A stretch of DNA of 30,804 nt. Source: Prasinococcaceae sp. CCMP 1430. Taxonomy: Eukaryota > Prasinodermophyta > Palmophyllophyceae > Prasinococcales > Prasinococcaceae. The notes below the pieces were generated by a model. That model did not search any database. It was not told the origin of the DNA and saw only the letters and a program-made list of their open reading frames with translations. Both the position numbers and the translations under genes were made by a program. Location: NCBI GenBank assembly GCA_013416795.1, contig RQSC01000023.1, forward strand, positions 48,591-79,394, read 5' to 3'. This document shows positions 9,016-17,234 of this stretch, one piece after another; positions within the stretch are counted from its first letter, which is position 1, and every line of letters starts with the position of its first letter.

Positions 9016-9745
9016 TCACTTCATCTTGTTGGCGGCGATCAGGCATGCCGAGCCAAGGGCGGTCGTCATGACCAGGTTCGGCACAAACATCTGCAAGGCC
9101 GCGCCGAGTGGCAGCGCGGTGCGGGGGAGAAGGGTTGGCGGCGGCGTCAGCACAAGGCGATCGGCGTCGCCGTCGGTTGGGTTGAGGATGCAGGCGCAGG
9201 GCACGAGCGCTCGCTGAGACCCCCAGCCAGTGCTTGGTATCCACACGCACATCCGTCTTCAAGTTGCCATTTTTCTTCTCGCGGAGAACTGTGCAGCGCC
9301 AGAGGAATGGCGGCCAGCAGAAGCTACGGAGTCAGCCTCGAACGGTGGCAAAACAGGCAAACGGTGTGTCGATCTGCGCTGGCGCAACGTACTCAGGAGC
9401 GGACCGGTCAGGAAAAAGCCTCCGACCGCGCGCAGGTTGCCCTTGGTCGGGTTCTCGGCGCAGGAGGCCATCACCGCGGCGGCGCCGCCCAGCGCGTGCC
9501 CCATGATGGCGGCCTGCGAGCTGCCGTAGGGAACCTTCTCGGTGAAGTACATGTCGTGCGAGGTCTTAGGCGCGAGGAGGAACTGCGCCGAGTACCCGGC
9601 CGAGGCCACGGCGCCGACCTTCGCAGCAATTGGGCCAGTGGCCAACGTTCGCGGGTCGGGGGGTGGAGGAGCGCCGTGTCAGCAGCTTGCGCGCACACGT
9701 GCTGGTCCTCCTACGACGCGACGCGCCGCCCCGCACCTTCATCAT
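9016..9745 (-). CDS. small four-helix membrane protein, 4 exons
   Basis: I reconstructed a spliced gene on the minus strand: exons 9737-9745 (or longer), 9393-9618, 9221-9288 and 9016-9090. Introns are 9619-9736 (GTGCGG..AAG), 9289-9392 (GTACGT..CAG) and 9091-9220 (GTCTCA..CAG), and all phases fit. The product is about 125 residues if it starts at ATGATGAAG (9745-9737). It has four hydrophobic stretches: VGAVASAGYSAQFLLA, AAIMGHALGGAAAVMA, AVGGFFLTGPLLIL and VPNLVMTTALGSACLIAA. A charged loop (REKKNGNLKTDVRVDTKHW) precedes the last one. The third exon is supported because it both restores the frame and adds a coherent loop. I cannot name the family; location and role are unknown. The first exon may extend upstream to the Cys-rich frame at 9892-10105. 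Confidence 0.6.
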
Positions 9746-9891
9746 CGTCTTGCCACTGATCTCCTGCCGCGCGCCGGAAGATCGAGGGGCGGGAGCAGTT
9801 GGGGAGAAGTCAGCGCGGGATCGGCGCGCCCCGCGCCCCACGCGCGGCGTGGCGTGCGCGGGCGCCCCTCTCCGGCCAACCGCCGCGCGCN

Positions 9892-10105
9892 TCTTCTTCT
9901 TCTTCTTCTTCTTCTCAGCCTTGACGACGCACTCGCCGTCCCTCCACTCGCACGTGGCGTACCCGGCCTGCAAGTGGTAGTCGTCAGAGACACCAAGCCG
10001 CCAGCAGTCGGACTCGCTGTCGAAGCAGCCGCAGCGCTCTCTGTCCCACACGCCCCTCCCCCTATGCGCACATCCGCCCCCACGCCGTCCATCGCCGCTC
10101 GTCAT
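9892..10105 (-). other. Cys-rich, Lys-tailed open frame, possibly a first exon
   Basis: From an ATG at 10105 the frame encodes 71 residues with six cysteines (12, 25, 27, 34, 52, 59) in a non-repetitive block that looks coding (CGCFDSESDCWRLG; ATCEWRDGEC). It ends in seven lysines encoded by an AAG run that abuts the lone N at 9891. It lies between the DNAJC8 stop and the small membrane protein on the same strand, so it could be the first exon of the latter, with its splice donor lost at the N. The downstream acceptor GCGGCAG before 9763 has a good pyrimidine tract, which supports that. It could also be an independent gene fragment. Confidence 0.4.
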
Positions 10106-10231
10106 GCGCTCGGCACAGGCAGCCTGCAGCGTGCAGCCTCGCTTCGCGCGCGCCGCGGGAAGGGCGCCCAGCTGGAGAGCGCGATGCTTCCCGTGTACAC
10201 AAGCCAATATTATTGCGGGGCGGTCGAGGAC

Positions 10232-10831
10232 CTACTTGAAGGCGACGTTGACGGCAGAGGTGCTTTTGAGGCCGTCGGCGGAGCGCGCCTCCGCCTGTGC
10301 CGTAGGCGGGCGGAAGCCGCCGGCGCCCAGGCCGCCCCACCCAGCAGCCTTCTTGTCCTTCTTGGATTTCTTCTTCTTGCTGCCGCCGGCGAAGTCGCGC
10401 CATGAGTTCACGCGCGACTCGGTGCCCTGTTCCCATTGCTGCAAGGCGCCGGCGCGCGGGGACCCACGGGTCAGTCATGCCCGCACGAGCGCGCACGCGC
10501 GCCCTGCCCCCCGAGGATTTTGCCGCGCGCGCCCGCGCGCGCGCACGCACGCACCTTGTTCTCCTGGCGCTTCCGCTTGAACTCCTCGCGCGTCTTCTGC
10601 TCCTCGATTTTGACTTTGTCCTCCTCATCCTTGAGACGCTTCTCCATCTTGCGCTTCTGCCAGGCCATGGCGGTGATGAGCTCCTTCGCCTCGAGCTTCC
10701 ACGCCTCGAGAAATTCATCCGAGCCCTCGTACGCCGCGGTCGCCTCGTCGCGCGTCGACGAGCCCATCGCCTTCCACTTTTCGCGGAGCGCTTCGTCCTT
10801 CTTGTACTTCTTGCGGAAGGCCTTCACCGCG
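10232..10831 (-). CDS. DNAJC8: DNAJC8/spf31-type splicing-associated J-protein, C-terminal part
   Basis: DNAJC8 relatives are nuclear J-domain proteins associated with the spliceosome. Two exons are clear: 10555-10831 and 10232-10438, separated by a phase-0 intron 10439-10554 (GTGCGT..TTGCAG). The product matches the conserved C-terminal half of the family: the YEGSDEF segment, AWQKRKMEKRL, a charged coiled coil (EEFKRKRQENK), then across the splice QWEQGTESRVNSWRDF, followed by a Lys-rich patch. The tail GWGGLGAGGFRPP varies from relatives. Upstream of 10831 there is an acceptor (CGCCGCAG), so more exons are expected. However, the 660 bp before the next gene contain no J domain or HPD motif in any minus-strand frame. 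The gene is therefore truncated here, either really or by assembly. Confidence 0.75.
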
Positions 10832-11084
10832 CTGCGGCGCGATGCGCGCGGTTGCGGCACCCCGAGGAGGCGCGGGGCCGCCGCCAAGCAGTGGGGGCGG
10901 CGGGTCAGCGCCCTGCGACCGGCAGGTTGGCCGCGCTGGGTGCGCGAGCGGGTGCGCCAGCGGCGGGCCAGGGGGGGGGAGGGGGGAAGTCGCGCGCGTT
11001 GGTCTCGGTGTGGGCTCCATCAAGCTCCTGGCAGACCACGAAAGGGGGTGCTCAAGCCGAGCGTCTGAAGCGCCAGGCGAGCCC

Positions 11085-11324
11085 GGCCACGAATGCAAGT
11101 ACAGCCCGGCGCGGCGCTCGCTCGCCGGCGAGCAGGTGTGTGCGTTCGAGTTGGGCTCGACGGTCGTGCTGTTGTTCGAGGCGCCAAGCGGCTGGACGTT
11201 CGACGGCGGCGCCCTGCCGCCGGGCACACGCGTGCGCGTGGGCCAGAGGCTGGGCACCTGCGGGCGCACTCGCAGCACCGCGCGATCAGCACTGCTCAGA
11301 CGGTCCGCAGCTGGGTTCAGTTGA
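11085..11324 (+). pseudogene. orphan C-terminal fragment of phosphatidylserine decarboxylase
   Basis: Phosphatidylserine decarboxylase makes phosphatidylethanolamine and self-cleaves at an (L)GST motif to create its pyruvoyl group. This frame contains AGEQVCAFELGSTVVLLFEA, with LGST at 11151-11162, followed by a short variable part and GTRVRVGQRLG, which is the end of the family's alpha chain. About 20 codons later it stops. Nothing resembling the long upstream part of the enzyme is found on the plus strand to the left, where minus-strand genes occupy the sequence. So it is either a relic, or the last exon of a gene whose 5' part was lost by rearrangement or misassembly. The left edge is approximate; an acceptor-like TACAG occurs near 11099-11103. 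Confidence 0.65.
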
Positions 11325-11493
11325 CCATATCGGTCCCCCCAATGCTGTAATATGGCATGACAGGCTAGCGGATGACGGCCGCTCCACGAGCTCGCGCGAG
11401 CGAGCTCGCACGGCTCGTGCACGCGCTGCCGGCCGACACGCGCGCTGCCTTCGCCGCCGGCCATGTACAATAACGATACTGTATATAAGTTAC

Positions 11494-12127
11494 TCACAGC
11501 GCCTTGATGACTCTGAAGGTCAGGCTGATACGGCAGCCGGGTACCCCTTTTCGCTGAGGTATCGAGTGCTTGTAATGCTCCTGCGTGCCCGCGTCCATCA
11601 CGCACGCATCTCCATCGCCGAGCGCGAGCACGCGCCTCTCCTTTGGGGCAGCTGGGGCCCCTGGCTGCGCCCTCGTCTGTAGCACAAAGTCGCGCGTGGC
11701 GCCAAGCGACACGCTCACGATAGGTGTGCCCCGTACGTGCTCGCGCTCGTGGTCACGGTGTGGGCCGACTGCTCGTGCGCATGCATGTGTCAGGGCGCCT
11801 GAATGGCAGATTGAGACGTGCGCGCGTGCATATGTGCGTACCGTAGTCGTTGCCTGACCTGTACTTGTTGAGGAGGCAGAGGTTGAAGCTGAAGCGATTT
11901 CCGAGAGACTCCTCCACGCGCGCTCGCACCATCTCCATTTCTTCAGTGAAAGGGTGCACCACGTGCGTGTCGTTGCCGTACGAATAGCGCGTCCCTGGCG
12001 ACCCAAAGGTGCAAAGCTCGCGGTGCATTGAGCACTGCTTGCCCAGGATGGTTATGGTTTTGATCTCCCACTCGGACAATGTCCAGAGCGCCGCATAGAC
12101 ACGCGCTGTCTCGGCGCGAGAAAACAT
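11494..12127 (-). CDS. ALKBH2: ALKBH2-like Fe(II)/2-oxoglutarate DNA dealkylase, 2 exons
   Basis: AlkB-family dioxygenase, predicted to reverse N-alkyl lesions on DNA bases by oxidative demethylation. Exons are 11842-12127 and 11494-11768; the 73-bp phase-1 intron (11769-11841) has GTACGC..GAGCAG ends. The 186-residue product has the family layout: TFGSPGTRYSYGND, then NKYRSGND with the NxY 2-oxoglutarate motif, then across the splice VGPHRDHERE (Fe ligands His99, Asp101), VSLGATRDF, KHSIP (His163) and CRISLTFR (Arg175, Arg181). Spacing from the last His to the two Arg (12 and 6) equals that of human ALKBH2. I start at the Met of MFSRAETAR, where the core domain begins, but the frame stays open upstream and an N-terminal exon may be missing beyond the N at 12180. 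It could also group with ALKBH3. Confidence 0.85.
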
Positions 12128-12935
12128 GTGACGCCAGACACGCACGGACGCGCGGCGCAGCCCCGCACTGCTCCACTTANCGCGCGCGCGCGCGCGCTGC
12201 GCCCCGACGCAAGCGACGAGCGGCGAGGCGGCCCACGCGGGCCTAGCACCCCACGCGCACGCACGCATGTAACATATCGAGCTGTACCGAGTAGGACCCC
12301 GCCCCCCCCCCCACACACACACAACGCGCGCACTGCGCACCCGCGCGGCCTCGCGCGCCAGGCCGCGCGCGCCCCCGCGCGTTTGCGCTGCCGCGGGCGG
12401 GAAGGGAAAGAGGTGAACCCTACGACGCGACACGAAGCCCAAAACGAACACGCGCGGCGCCCCCGTCCGACCTTGAACCCCAAACGCGCCGAGGCGTCGC
12501 GTTTCCGCCGCGCGCAACCCAAACGTCCTTCCGATCCGTTGCGCGACGTGTGACGTGTGACGCCGATGGCCGATGCGCGCGTCGCGGCAACGAGGAGGTG
12601 CAAGTCCGTAAATAACCTCAACGGAGACCACGGGAGATCATCGCTCGCGAAGAAGGCGAAGCCTTCAAGAGCTGGACAAGAGGGAGCCGAAGCGGAGGCC
12701 GGAAAAAAAACTCGTTGTTAGTTTTGTTTTGATCCCACTTCTTTTTTGTGGGGAAATTGGCACCCCAGGTGTCTTGCTACCTTTGCCATAATAATAATGG
12801 GTCACGAGATCTGCCCCATTTAGGCTGATATTGCACCTGACTGCCCCACCATTTTGGGGGTCTTTCCCCGGTCTGCCCGCGGTGTTGTGAGCAAGACACC
12901 TCTGGGGCCATGTACCGATACGAGCCAGTCTCGCC
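12128..12935. other. non-coding stretch with CG repeat, AT-rich block and inverted repeat
   Basis: It begins with a lone N at 12180 and alternating CG (12181-12197), both probably in the upstream region or first intron of the ALKBH2-like gene. A C run lies at about 12299-12310. From about 12700 the composition becomes markedly less GC-rich, and an inverted repeat spans 12763-12907. I see no supported gene. Confidence 0.6.
12763..12907. repeat. inverted repeat of 16-18 bp around about 111 bp
   Basis: Left arm CCCCAGGTGTCTTGCT (12763-12778) pairs with right arm AGCAAGACACCTCTGGGG (12890-12907) with a two-base bulge in the right arm. The enclosed DNA is less GC-rich than its surroundings. It could be a small MITE-like element or the edge of an inserted segment. 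I saw no convincing target-site duplication. Confidence 0.6.
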
Positions 12936-13389
12936 CTAGCCGGCGATGACTACGGTGCTGCCATTCGCACCGGCCAGATTCATCGTGCCGAAGGTCACCG
13001 CCGAATTGCTGTTGAGCAGTTCGATGGCGTTGCTGGCCGCCAGGCCGATCGTGGTGTTGCCGAAGGTGATCGCCGCGGTGCCGGTGCTCACCTTGATGCC
13101 GTCATTGGCGGCGCCGCTGGTGCCATTGGCGATGCTGACAGTGCCGCCGTTGAAGGCCGCGCCGCTGAGTCCGCTCAGCAGGATGCCGTTGTTGGCGACC
13201 GTGCCGGTGGCGGTGAGCGCATCGAAGGTGATGCCGCCCGAGCCGCTGGTCACACCGCTCAGGCCAAGGATCTGGCCCGTGGCGGTGGTGATCGTGTTGC
13301 CCGAACCGAGGACAGAAACCGTGCCGGCGGTCGCGCTGAAGCCGGTGCCGCTGGTGGTGGTGATGCCGAGCCCGCCGCCGAGCAGGGTG
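12936..13389 (-). pseudogene. fragment of bacterial-type beta-strand-repeat surface protein
   Basis: About 150 codons of Gly/Ala/Thr/Ser/Asn-rich sequence with regularly recurring short beta-strand units such as GTVSVLGSGNTITTATG, GTVSIANGTSGAANDG and AAITFGNTTIGLAAS. This style is typical of beta-helical autotransporter or adhesin passenger domains of Proteobacteria. It has no start, no secretion signal and ends abruptly in TAG after VVIAG, so it is a fragment. To the right, host-like CGCG-rich sequence resumes at about 13390. Either bacterial DNA was inserted or transferred, or a contaminant read was joined into the assembly. A host-encoded repetitive protein is less likely given the abrupt ends. 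Confidence 0.6.
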
Positions 13390-13861
13390 CGTTGCGCCGC
13401 GCCCCCGCGCGAGCGCCCGCGTGTGTGTGCGAGTGGGTACCGACCGGCCCACCAAAACTCGTTTCCCGCCACGCGCGCACGCGACGTCCGCATGGCGCGT
13501 GGCGCAGAGCGCGCGCGAGGCTGCCCTCGCCCGCACAGCCACAGCGCGCTCGCCGCAACTCCGCGCGCGGTGCATGCCCCCATGTCGATCGCCCGCGGAC
13601 ACCCCCGGCCGATGTGCTGCCCGCCCGCCTCACGCTCGCGCATGCCTGTTAGGGTTGTGGTTCTTGGGCGAAGCGTGTCGCTGACGCGCGTGCGCTGCTT
13701 GCGCGCGAGCACGCGCAGAGGACGGCCGCGAGCGCGAGCGCGACGCCCGCGGTGCTGAGGGCGGCTACGCCGCGGAGCCTGCCGCCGAGGCCGCGCCGGC
13801 CGCGCCGGCTGCGCCCGCTGCGGAGGCGCCGGCCGCCGACCCCAACCAGGTGGTTCCCTCG
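13390..13861. other. region upstream of the paired-helix protein gene
   Basis: No complete gene is visible. The frame of the following CDS extends left to 13719 (after an acceptor-like GCGCAG at 13713-13718) and encodes a Gly/Ala/Pro/Glu-rich leader without an ATG. A 5' exon may therefore lie left of here, where the bacterial-like fragment now sits. GTTAGGG occurs at 13648-13654 as an isolated telomere-like heptamer. Confidence 0.5.
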
Positions 13862-14509
13862 ATGACGAACAAGGAGGTGGAGGACATCATGCGCCAGCGC
13901 CACGAGGCGCGCATGCAGCGCGACTACGCAACCGCCGACATGCTGCGCGACAGGCTGCGCGACGCCGGCATCCAGATCGACGACCGCACGAAGATCTGGA
14001 CCGCGCCGGGTGGCAAGCAGGGCAGCACCGAGGGCCCCGACTACTTCACCGCCCCCACCCCTGCGTACGGCGGTTACGGCGGCGGCTACGGCGCGCCGGC
14101 CGGGGGTGCCGCGCCGGCGGGCGCCATGGCCGACAACGACATCATCGCCAAGCTCGTCGAGCGTGAGGTGGCCCGCTCCACCCGCGACTTCGGCACCGCC
14201 GACCGCATCCGGGAGGAGCTGCGCGCCGCCGGCGTGATGATCGATGACCGCGCGCGCACGTGGCGCACCATGGACGGCCGCGGCGGCATCCGCCCGGACG
14301 CGCGCGGCAACTTCGAGGCGCCGCCGCAGCAGCAGTACGGCGGTTACGGGGGATACGGGGGCTACGGCCAGCAAGGGTATGGCGGTCAGCAGGCGTATGG
14401 TGGCTACCAGCAGCAGGGCTACGATCAGTCCGGCTACGGGCAGCAGGGTGGATACGGCGGTTACCAGCAGCAGGGCGGGTACGGCCAGGGCGGAGGCTAT
14501 GGCTACTAA
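13862..14509 (+). CDS. protein with two CysRS-tail-like helical motifs and prion-like tail
   Basis: 215 residues from the first in-frame ATG at 13862; an Ala/Pro-rich extension back to 13719 is possible if an upstream exon exists. Two copies of a motif of about 42 residues occur at 5-46 and 93-134: I-x-x-x-x-x-x-R-x-x-A-R-x-x-R-D-(Y/F)-x-x-A-D-x-x-R-x-x-L-R-x-A-G-(I/V)-x-I-D-D ending in Trp. This resembles the C-terminal helical part of cysteinyl-tRNA synthetase. They are joined by a Gly/Tyr/Pro linker. From about 150 the tail is a YGGYGQQGYGG-type low-complexity segment like those of FUS and other RNA-granule proteins. No RRM or zinc finger is present. An RNA-binding or condensate role is inference from composition and motif likeness. 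Confidence 0.75.
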   Translation: MTNKEVEDIMRQRHEARMQRDYATADMLRDRLRDAGIQIDDRTKIWTAPGGKQGSTEGPDYFTAPTPAYGGYGGGYGAPAGGAAPAGAMADNDIIAKLVEREVARSTRDFGTADRIREELRAAGVMIDDRARTWRTMDGRGGIRPDARGNFEAPPQQQYGGYGGYGGYGQQGYGGQQAYGGYQQQGYDQSGYGQQGGYGGYQQQGGYGQGGGYGY

Positions 14510-15595
14510 ATTCGTACGACGCGGCGAGCTGCTGCGCCGCGAGGCGCTGCGTCGACGCCGCGAGCTGCTGCTACGCCGCGAGACGCCGCGAGCCGCTGCA
14601 TGGACCGGCCGCCGCCGCCGCCGCCGCTGCCGCGTGAGTCGCTGCGGCGCTGCCGCGGCGATTCTGCGCCTGTGCGAGCGACGAGAGAGTGGCGGCTGGT
14701 GCCTGACGACGCGACGTGCGAGCGAGCGAAGTGGGACGTGCGAGCGAGCGAGCGAGCTGAGGCGTGCGATTGAGCGAGGCGCGCGTGCCCCAGCGCGCGT
14801 CGTGCTGCTGCTGCTGCTGGCGCTCCCGCCTGCGTTACTGCCGCCGCCGTCGCCGCCGCCGCTGGCGCCAGCCGTCGCCGCCACTGTGCTGCCCTTTGGC
14901 GCGAGCGAGAGACACCACCCGACGTCACCCATCGACCTTAGGCTGAAGCGCTTCTGTAAGAATACTGCGAGCGCCCTTCTACAAGTACGCATTGCTGCGT
15001 CCCCTGCACCGACCGCGGCGGCGCCCTGCGCGGCCGGCGCCGCGCGCGGCGACTGGCGCGCGATTCAGGCTTCCGGATGAGGGAACGTGTCTCCTAAGAT
15101 CAATTACCGTGGGGCTTTCTCAGCATCGACGACGCTCAGCGTCGCCCCACCCCGTCCCCTCTCCCCACACTCGGCGCGGTCCGACTGCCCCTCCCCCTGC
15201 CCCGCCCCCCCCGCGTGTGCATGCGTGTTTTTCTTTTTGTGTCTCCGGGGCGCCTGCTGCGCCGCCGCGCCGCAAACGCGCACCGTGTCTGTATGCTGGC
15301 CCGCCCCTGGGCCGCCTCATTGCTTCGCTGCCCGCGGCGCCCGTGGCGCCACGCGACATGCGTCCCTATCGGCCTGTCACGCCCCGACTTTCCCGCCCGC
15401 GCGCTGCTGCGTTGGGCCTTGTGGACTAGCTGGGGATGCGAGGGCTGGGGTGGGCGTTCGGGTTTGGGCCTGCGCCATCGCAGCCATGCCCCCCCCTGCC
15501 CCGTCCCCCTAGCCCCTCTCCAACGGAGCCCCTCGCCAGTAGACCCATCGCGCGCGCGCATCTCCGAGCGCCGAGGCCGCGGTGCGGCGCGCTCC
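14510..15595. other. intergenic region between convergent genes
   Basis: 1.1 kb between two stop codons. It carries GCGGCGAGCTGC-like short repeats (14520-14600), CCG triplets near 14607-14630, GCGA repeats around 14720-14757, CTG triplets near 14804-14818 and CCG triplets near 14840-14880. Open frames are low complexity. I see no RNA gene. Confidence 0.55.
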
Positions 15596-16810
15596 TTACT
15601 TGAAGTGCGCCACCGCCGAATCGTAGCCCAGGCAGTGCACCAGGAACCCCTTGACGTCCGCCTTCTTGCCGCCGTCACCGATGAAGTCCTTGACGCCCTT
15701 GTTGAAGCCCGCAATGTCGTTCTGACGCGCGGCCACCAGCTGGTAGTAGGCGTCGTCGGGGCTCTTGACGCGGCCCTTCAGGCAGTCCTTCACGCGCTGC
15801 AGCGCGTCGCCCGTGGCCTTGGCGGCGGCGGCGCCCTTGCCCCTGGCCGCAGGCTTGGCGGCGGCCTTGGGCTTCTTGGCCACGCCGCTCTTCTTGGGCT
15901 TGGCGGCCGCCTTGGCGCGCTGGGCGGCCTTCTTGGCGGCCTTGATGCGGTTGGCCTCCTCGGCGCGCGCCTCCAGCACGGCCTTGGCCTCGGCGGCCTT
16001 GATGGCGGCCTCCTCCTTGAGCTTGGCGCTCTCGACCTCGTACTTCTCGCGGTCCGCGGCGCTCATGTTCTTCCACATGGCCGCCACCTTGCGGCTCTCC
16101 TCGACGAAGTCCTTGTCCGCGCTGGTGCCCTGCGCCTTGAGCTTGGCCCAGAACTCCTTGGAGAAGAGCACGAACGCCGAGGGCGCACGCTTGGACACCT
16201 TGGAGGGAGAGGCCGGCGGCGGCACGTACTCGGCCTTGGCCTTCTCGTAGCGCTCGCGGTCCTTGGCCGCGGCGGCCACGCAGATGGCCTTCTCCTTGGC
16301 CGTGACCTTCGCCCACTTGCCGGCGAGGATGGACATGATCTGGGTGATGTCCAGGTTGGGGTTCTCCAGCTTGGTCGCCTCGCGGTGCCTCTCGAGGAAG
16401 AAGATGTACGCGCTCATGGGGCGCTTGGGCGCGTTGGGGTCGCGCTTCTTCTTCTTCTTCTTGGCCTTCTCCTCCCTGGCGGCCTCCTTGGCGGCCGCCG
16501 CCTGGGCGCGCGCCTTCTCGCGCTCGATCTGCTTCTCGCGCTTCTCCAGCGCCTTGGCGTACTTCTGCTCGGCCTTCTCGAGCCCCTTGGCCGCGCGGCG
16601 CACGGCCTTCTCGGCCTCCTTGGCCACGCGCTTGGCCTCCTTCAGCGCCTCGAACTCGGGCACGGCCTCGGCCTTGCGCTTGCGGCTGCCCGACGTCTTG
16701 GGCGCGCCGTCCGCGGGCGCCGCCTTGGGCTTGGGCGCCGCCTTGGGCTTGGGCGCCGCCTTGGCGGCGGCCTTGGGCTCGGCCTTCTTGGCCCCTTTCT
16801 TGGCGGCCAT
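15596..16810 (-). CDS. chromatin protein with two HMG boxes and H1-like Lys/Ala arms
   Basis: 404-residue, single-exon nuclear DNA-binding protein. Residues 1-50 are Lys/Ala/Pro-rich like linker histones (tandem APKPKA units). Residues 53-122 form a charged coiled coil ending in seven lysines. HMG box A spans about 124-196 (RDPNAPKRPMSAYIFFLE, GKWAKVTAKEK, YEKAKAEY). Box B spans about 207-268 (KRAPSAFVLFSKEF, VAAMWKNMSAADREKY). A second Lys/Ala-rich linker (270-333) leads to a folded-looking C-terminal region at 334-404 (RVKDCLKGRVKSPDDAYYQ, GVKDFIGDGG) that I do not recognise. HMG-box proteins bend DNA and organise chromatin; this one combines that with H1-like tails. The ATG at 16810 is the natural start. 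The large plus-strand open frame opposite it is a shadow of its biased codons. Confidence 0.9.
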   Translation of the reverse strand: MAAKKGAKKAEPKAAAKAAPKPKAAPKPKAAPADGAPKTSGSRKRKAEAVPEFEALKEAKRVAKEAEKAVRRAAKGLEKAEQKYAKALEKREKQIEREKARAQAAAAKEAAREEKAKKKKKKRDPNAPKRPMSAYIFFLERHREATKLENPNLDITQIMSILAGKWAKVTAKEKAICVAAAAKDRERYEKAKAEYVPPPASPSKVSKRAPSAFVLFSKEFWAKLKAQGTSADKDFVEESRKVAAMWKNMSAADREKYEVESAKLKEEAAIKAAEAKAVLEARAEEANRIKAAKKAAQRAKAAAKPKKSGVAKKPKAAAKPAARGKGAAAAKATGDALQRVKDCLKGRVKSPDDAYYQLVAARQNDIAGFNKGVKDFIGDGGKKADVKGFLVHCLGYDSAVAHFK

Positions 16811-17065
16811 GGCGGGATGCGAGGAGGGCCTGCGGCGTTCGTGCGTTGGTGGTGGTCGTTGGGGTGGTGCGTGGGTGGGTGGGTGGGTGGGTGTGGAGGG
16901 GAGCGAGTAGGGGCGAGGAAGTTGTCAGCGCGGGCCGCGAGCGCTCGCAGCCAGCGAGCGCTTGTTGGTGGCGGCGATGGAGGTGCGCGGCGTGGGGCGG
17001 GGGCGGGTAGCGTGGGCGGCTCGCAGCCGGCGACTCCTGCAGGAGCGGCTGCTGAGCGGACGGGA

Positions 17066-17095
17066 GCAGCACTGCGCAGCGCGGCGCAGTGCTGC
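17066..17095. repeat. perfect 12-bp inverted repeat upstream of HMG gene
   Basis: GCAGCACTGCGC at 17066-17077 and its reverse complement GCGCAGTGCTGC at 17084-17095, with a six-base spacer. It lies about 260 bp upstream of the HMG-box start codon. It could form a hairpin or bind a dimeric regulator. Confidence 0.5.
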
Positions 17096-17234
17096 GCAGA
17101 GCGCCCGCCCGCCTCGCGAATGCAGCGCGCCCGCCCCGCAATCGCGCCCCCTTTCCATGCCCGCCCCCCCTCCCTCGCTCGCGGCAAGCCCTCTCGCGCG
17201 CCGCAAGGGCGCGCCGCGCCCGCGGCGTCCGCGG

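Noticed and set aside
10835..11493. Missing J-domain exon of the DNAJC8 homologue
   Set aside because: I looked for an HPD motif and J-domain helices in the minus-strand frames and found none.
14510..15080. Arg/Ala-rich open frames after the paired-helix gene
   Set aside because: They consist of imperfect GC-rich repeats, with no conserved motif and no plausible start.
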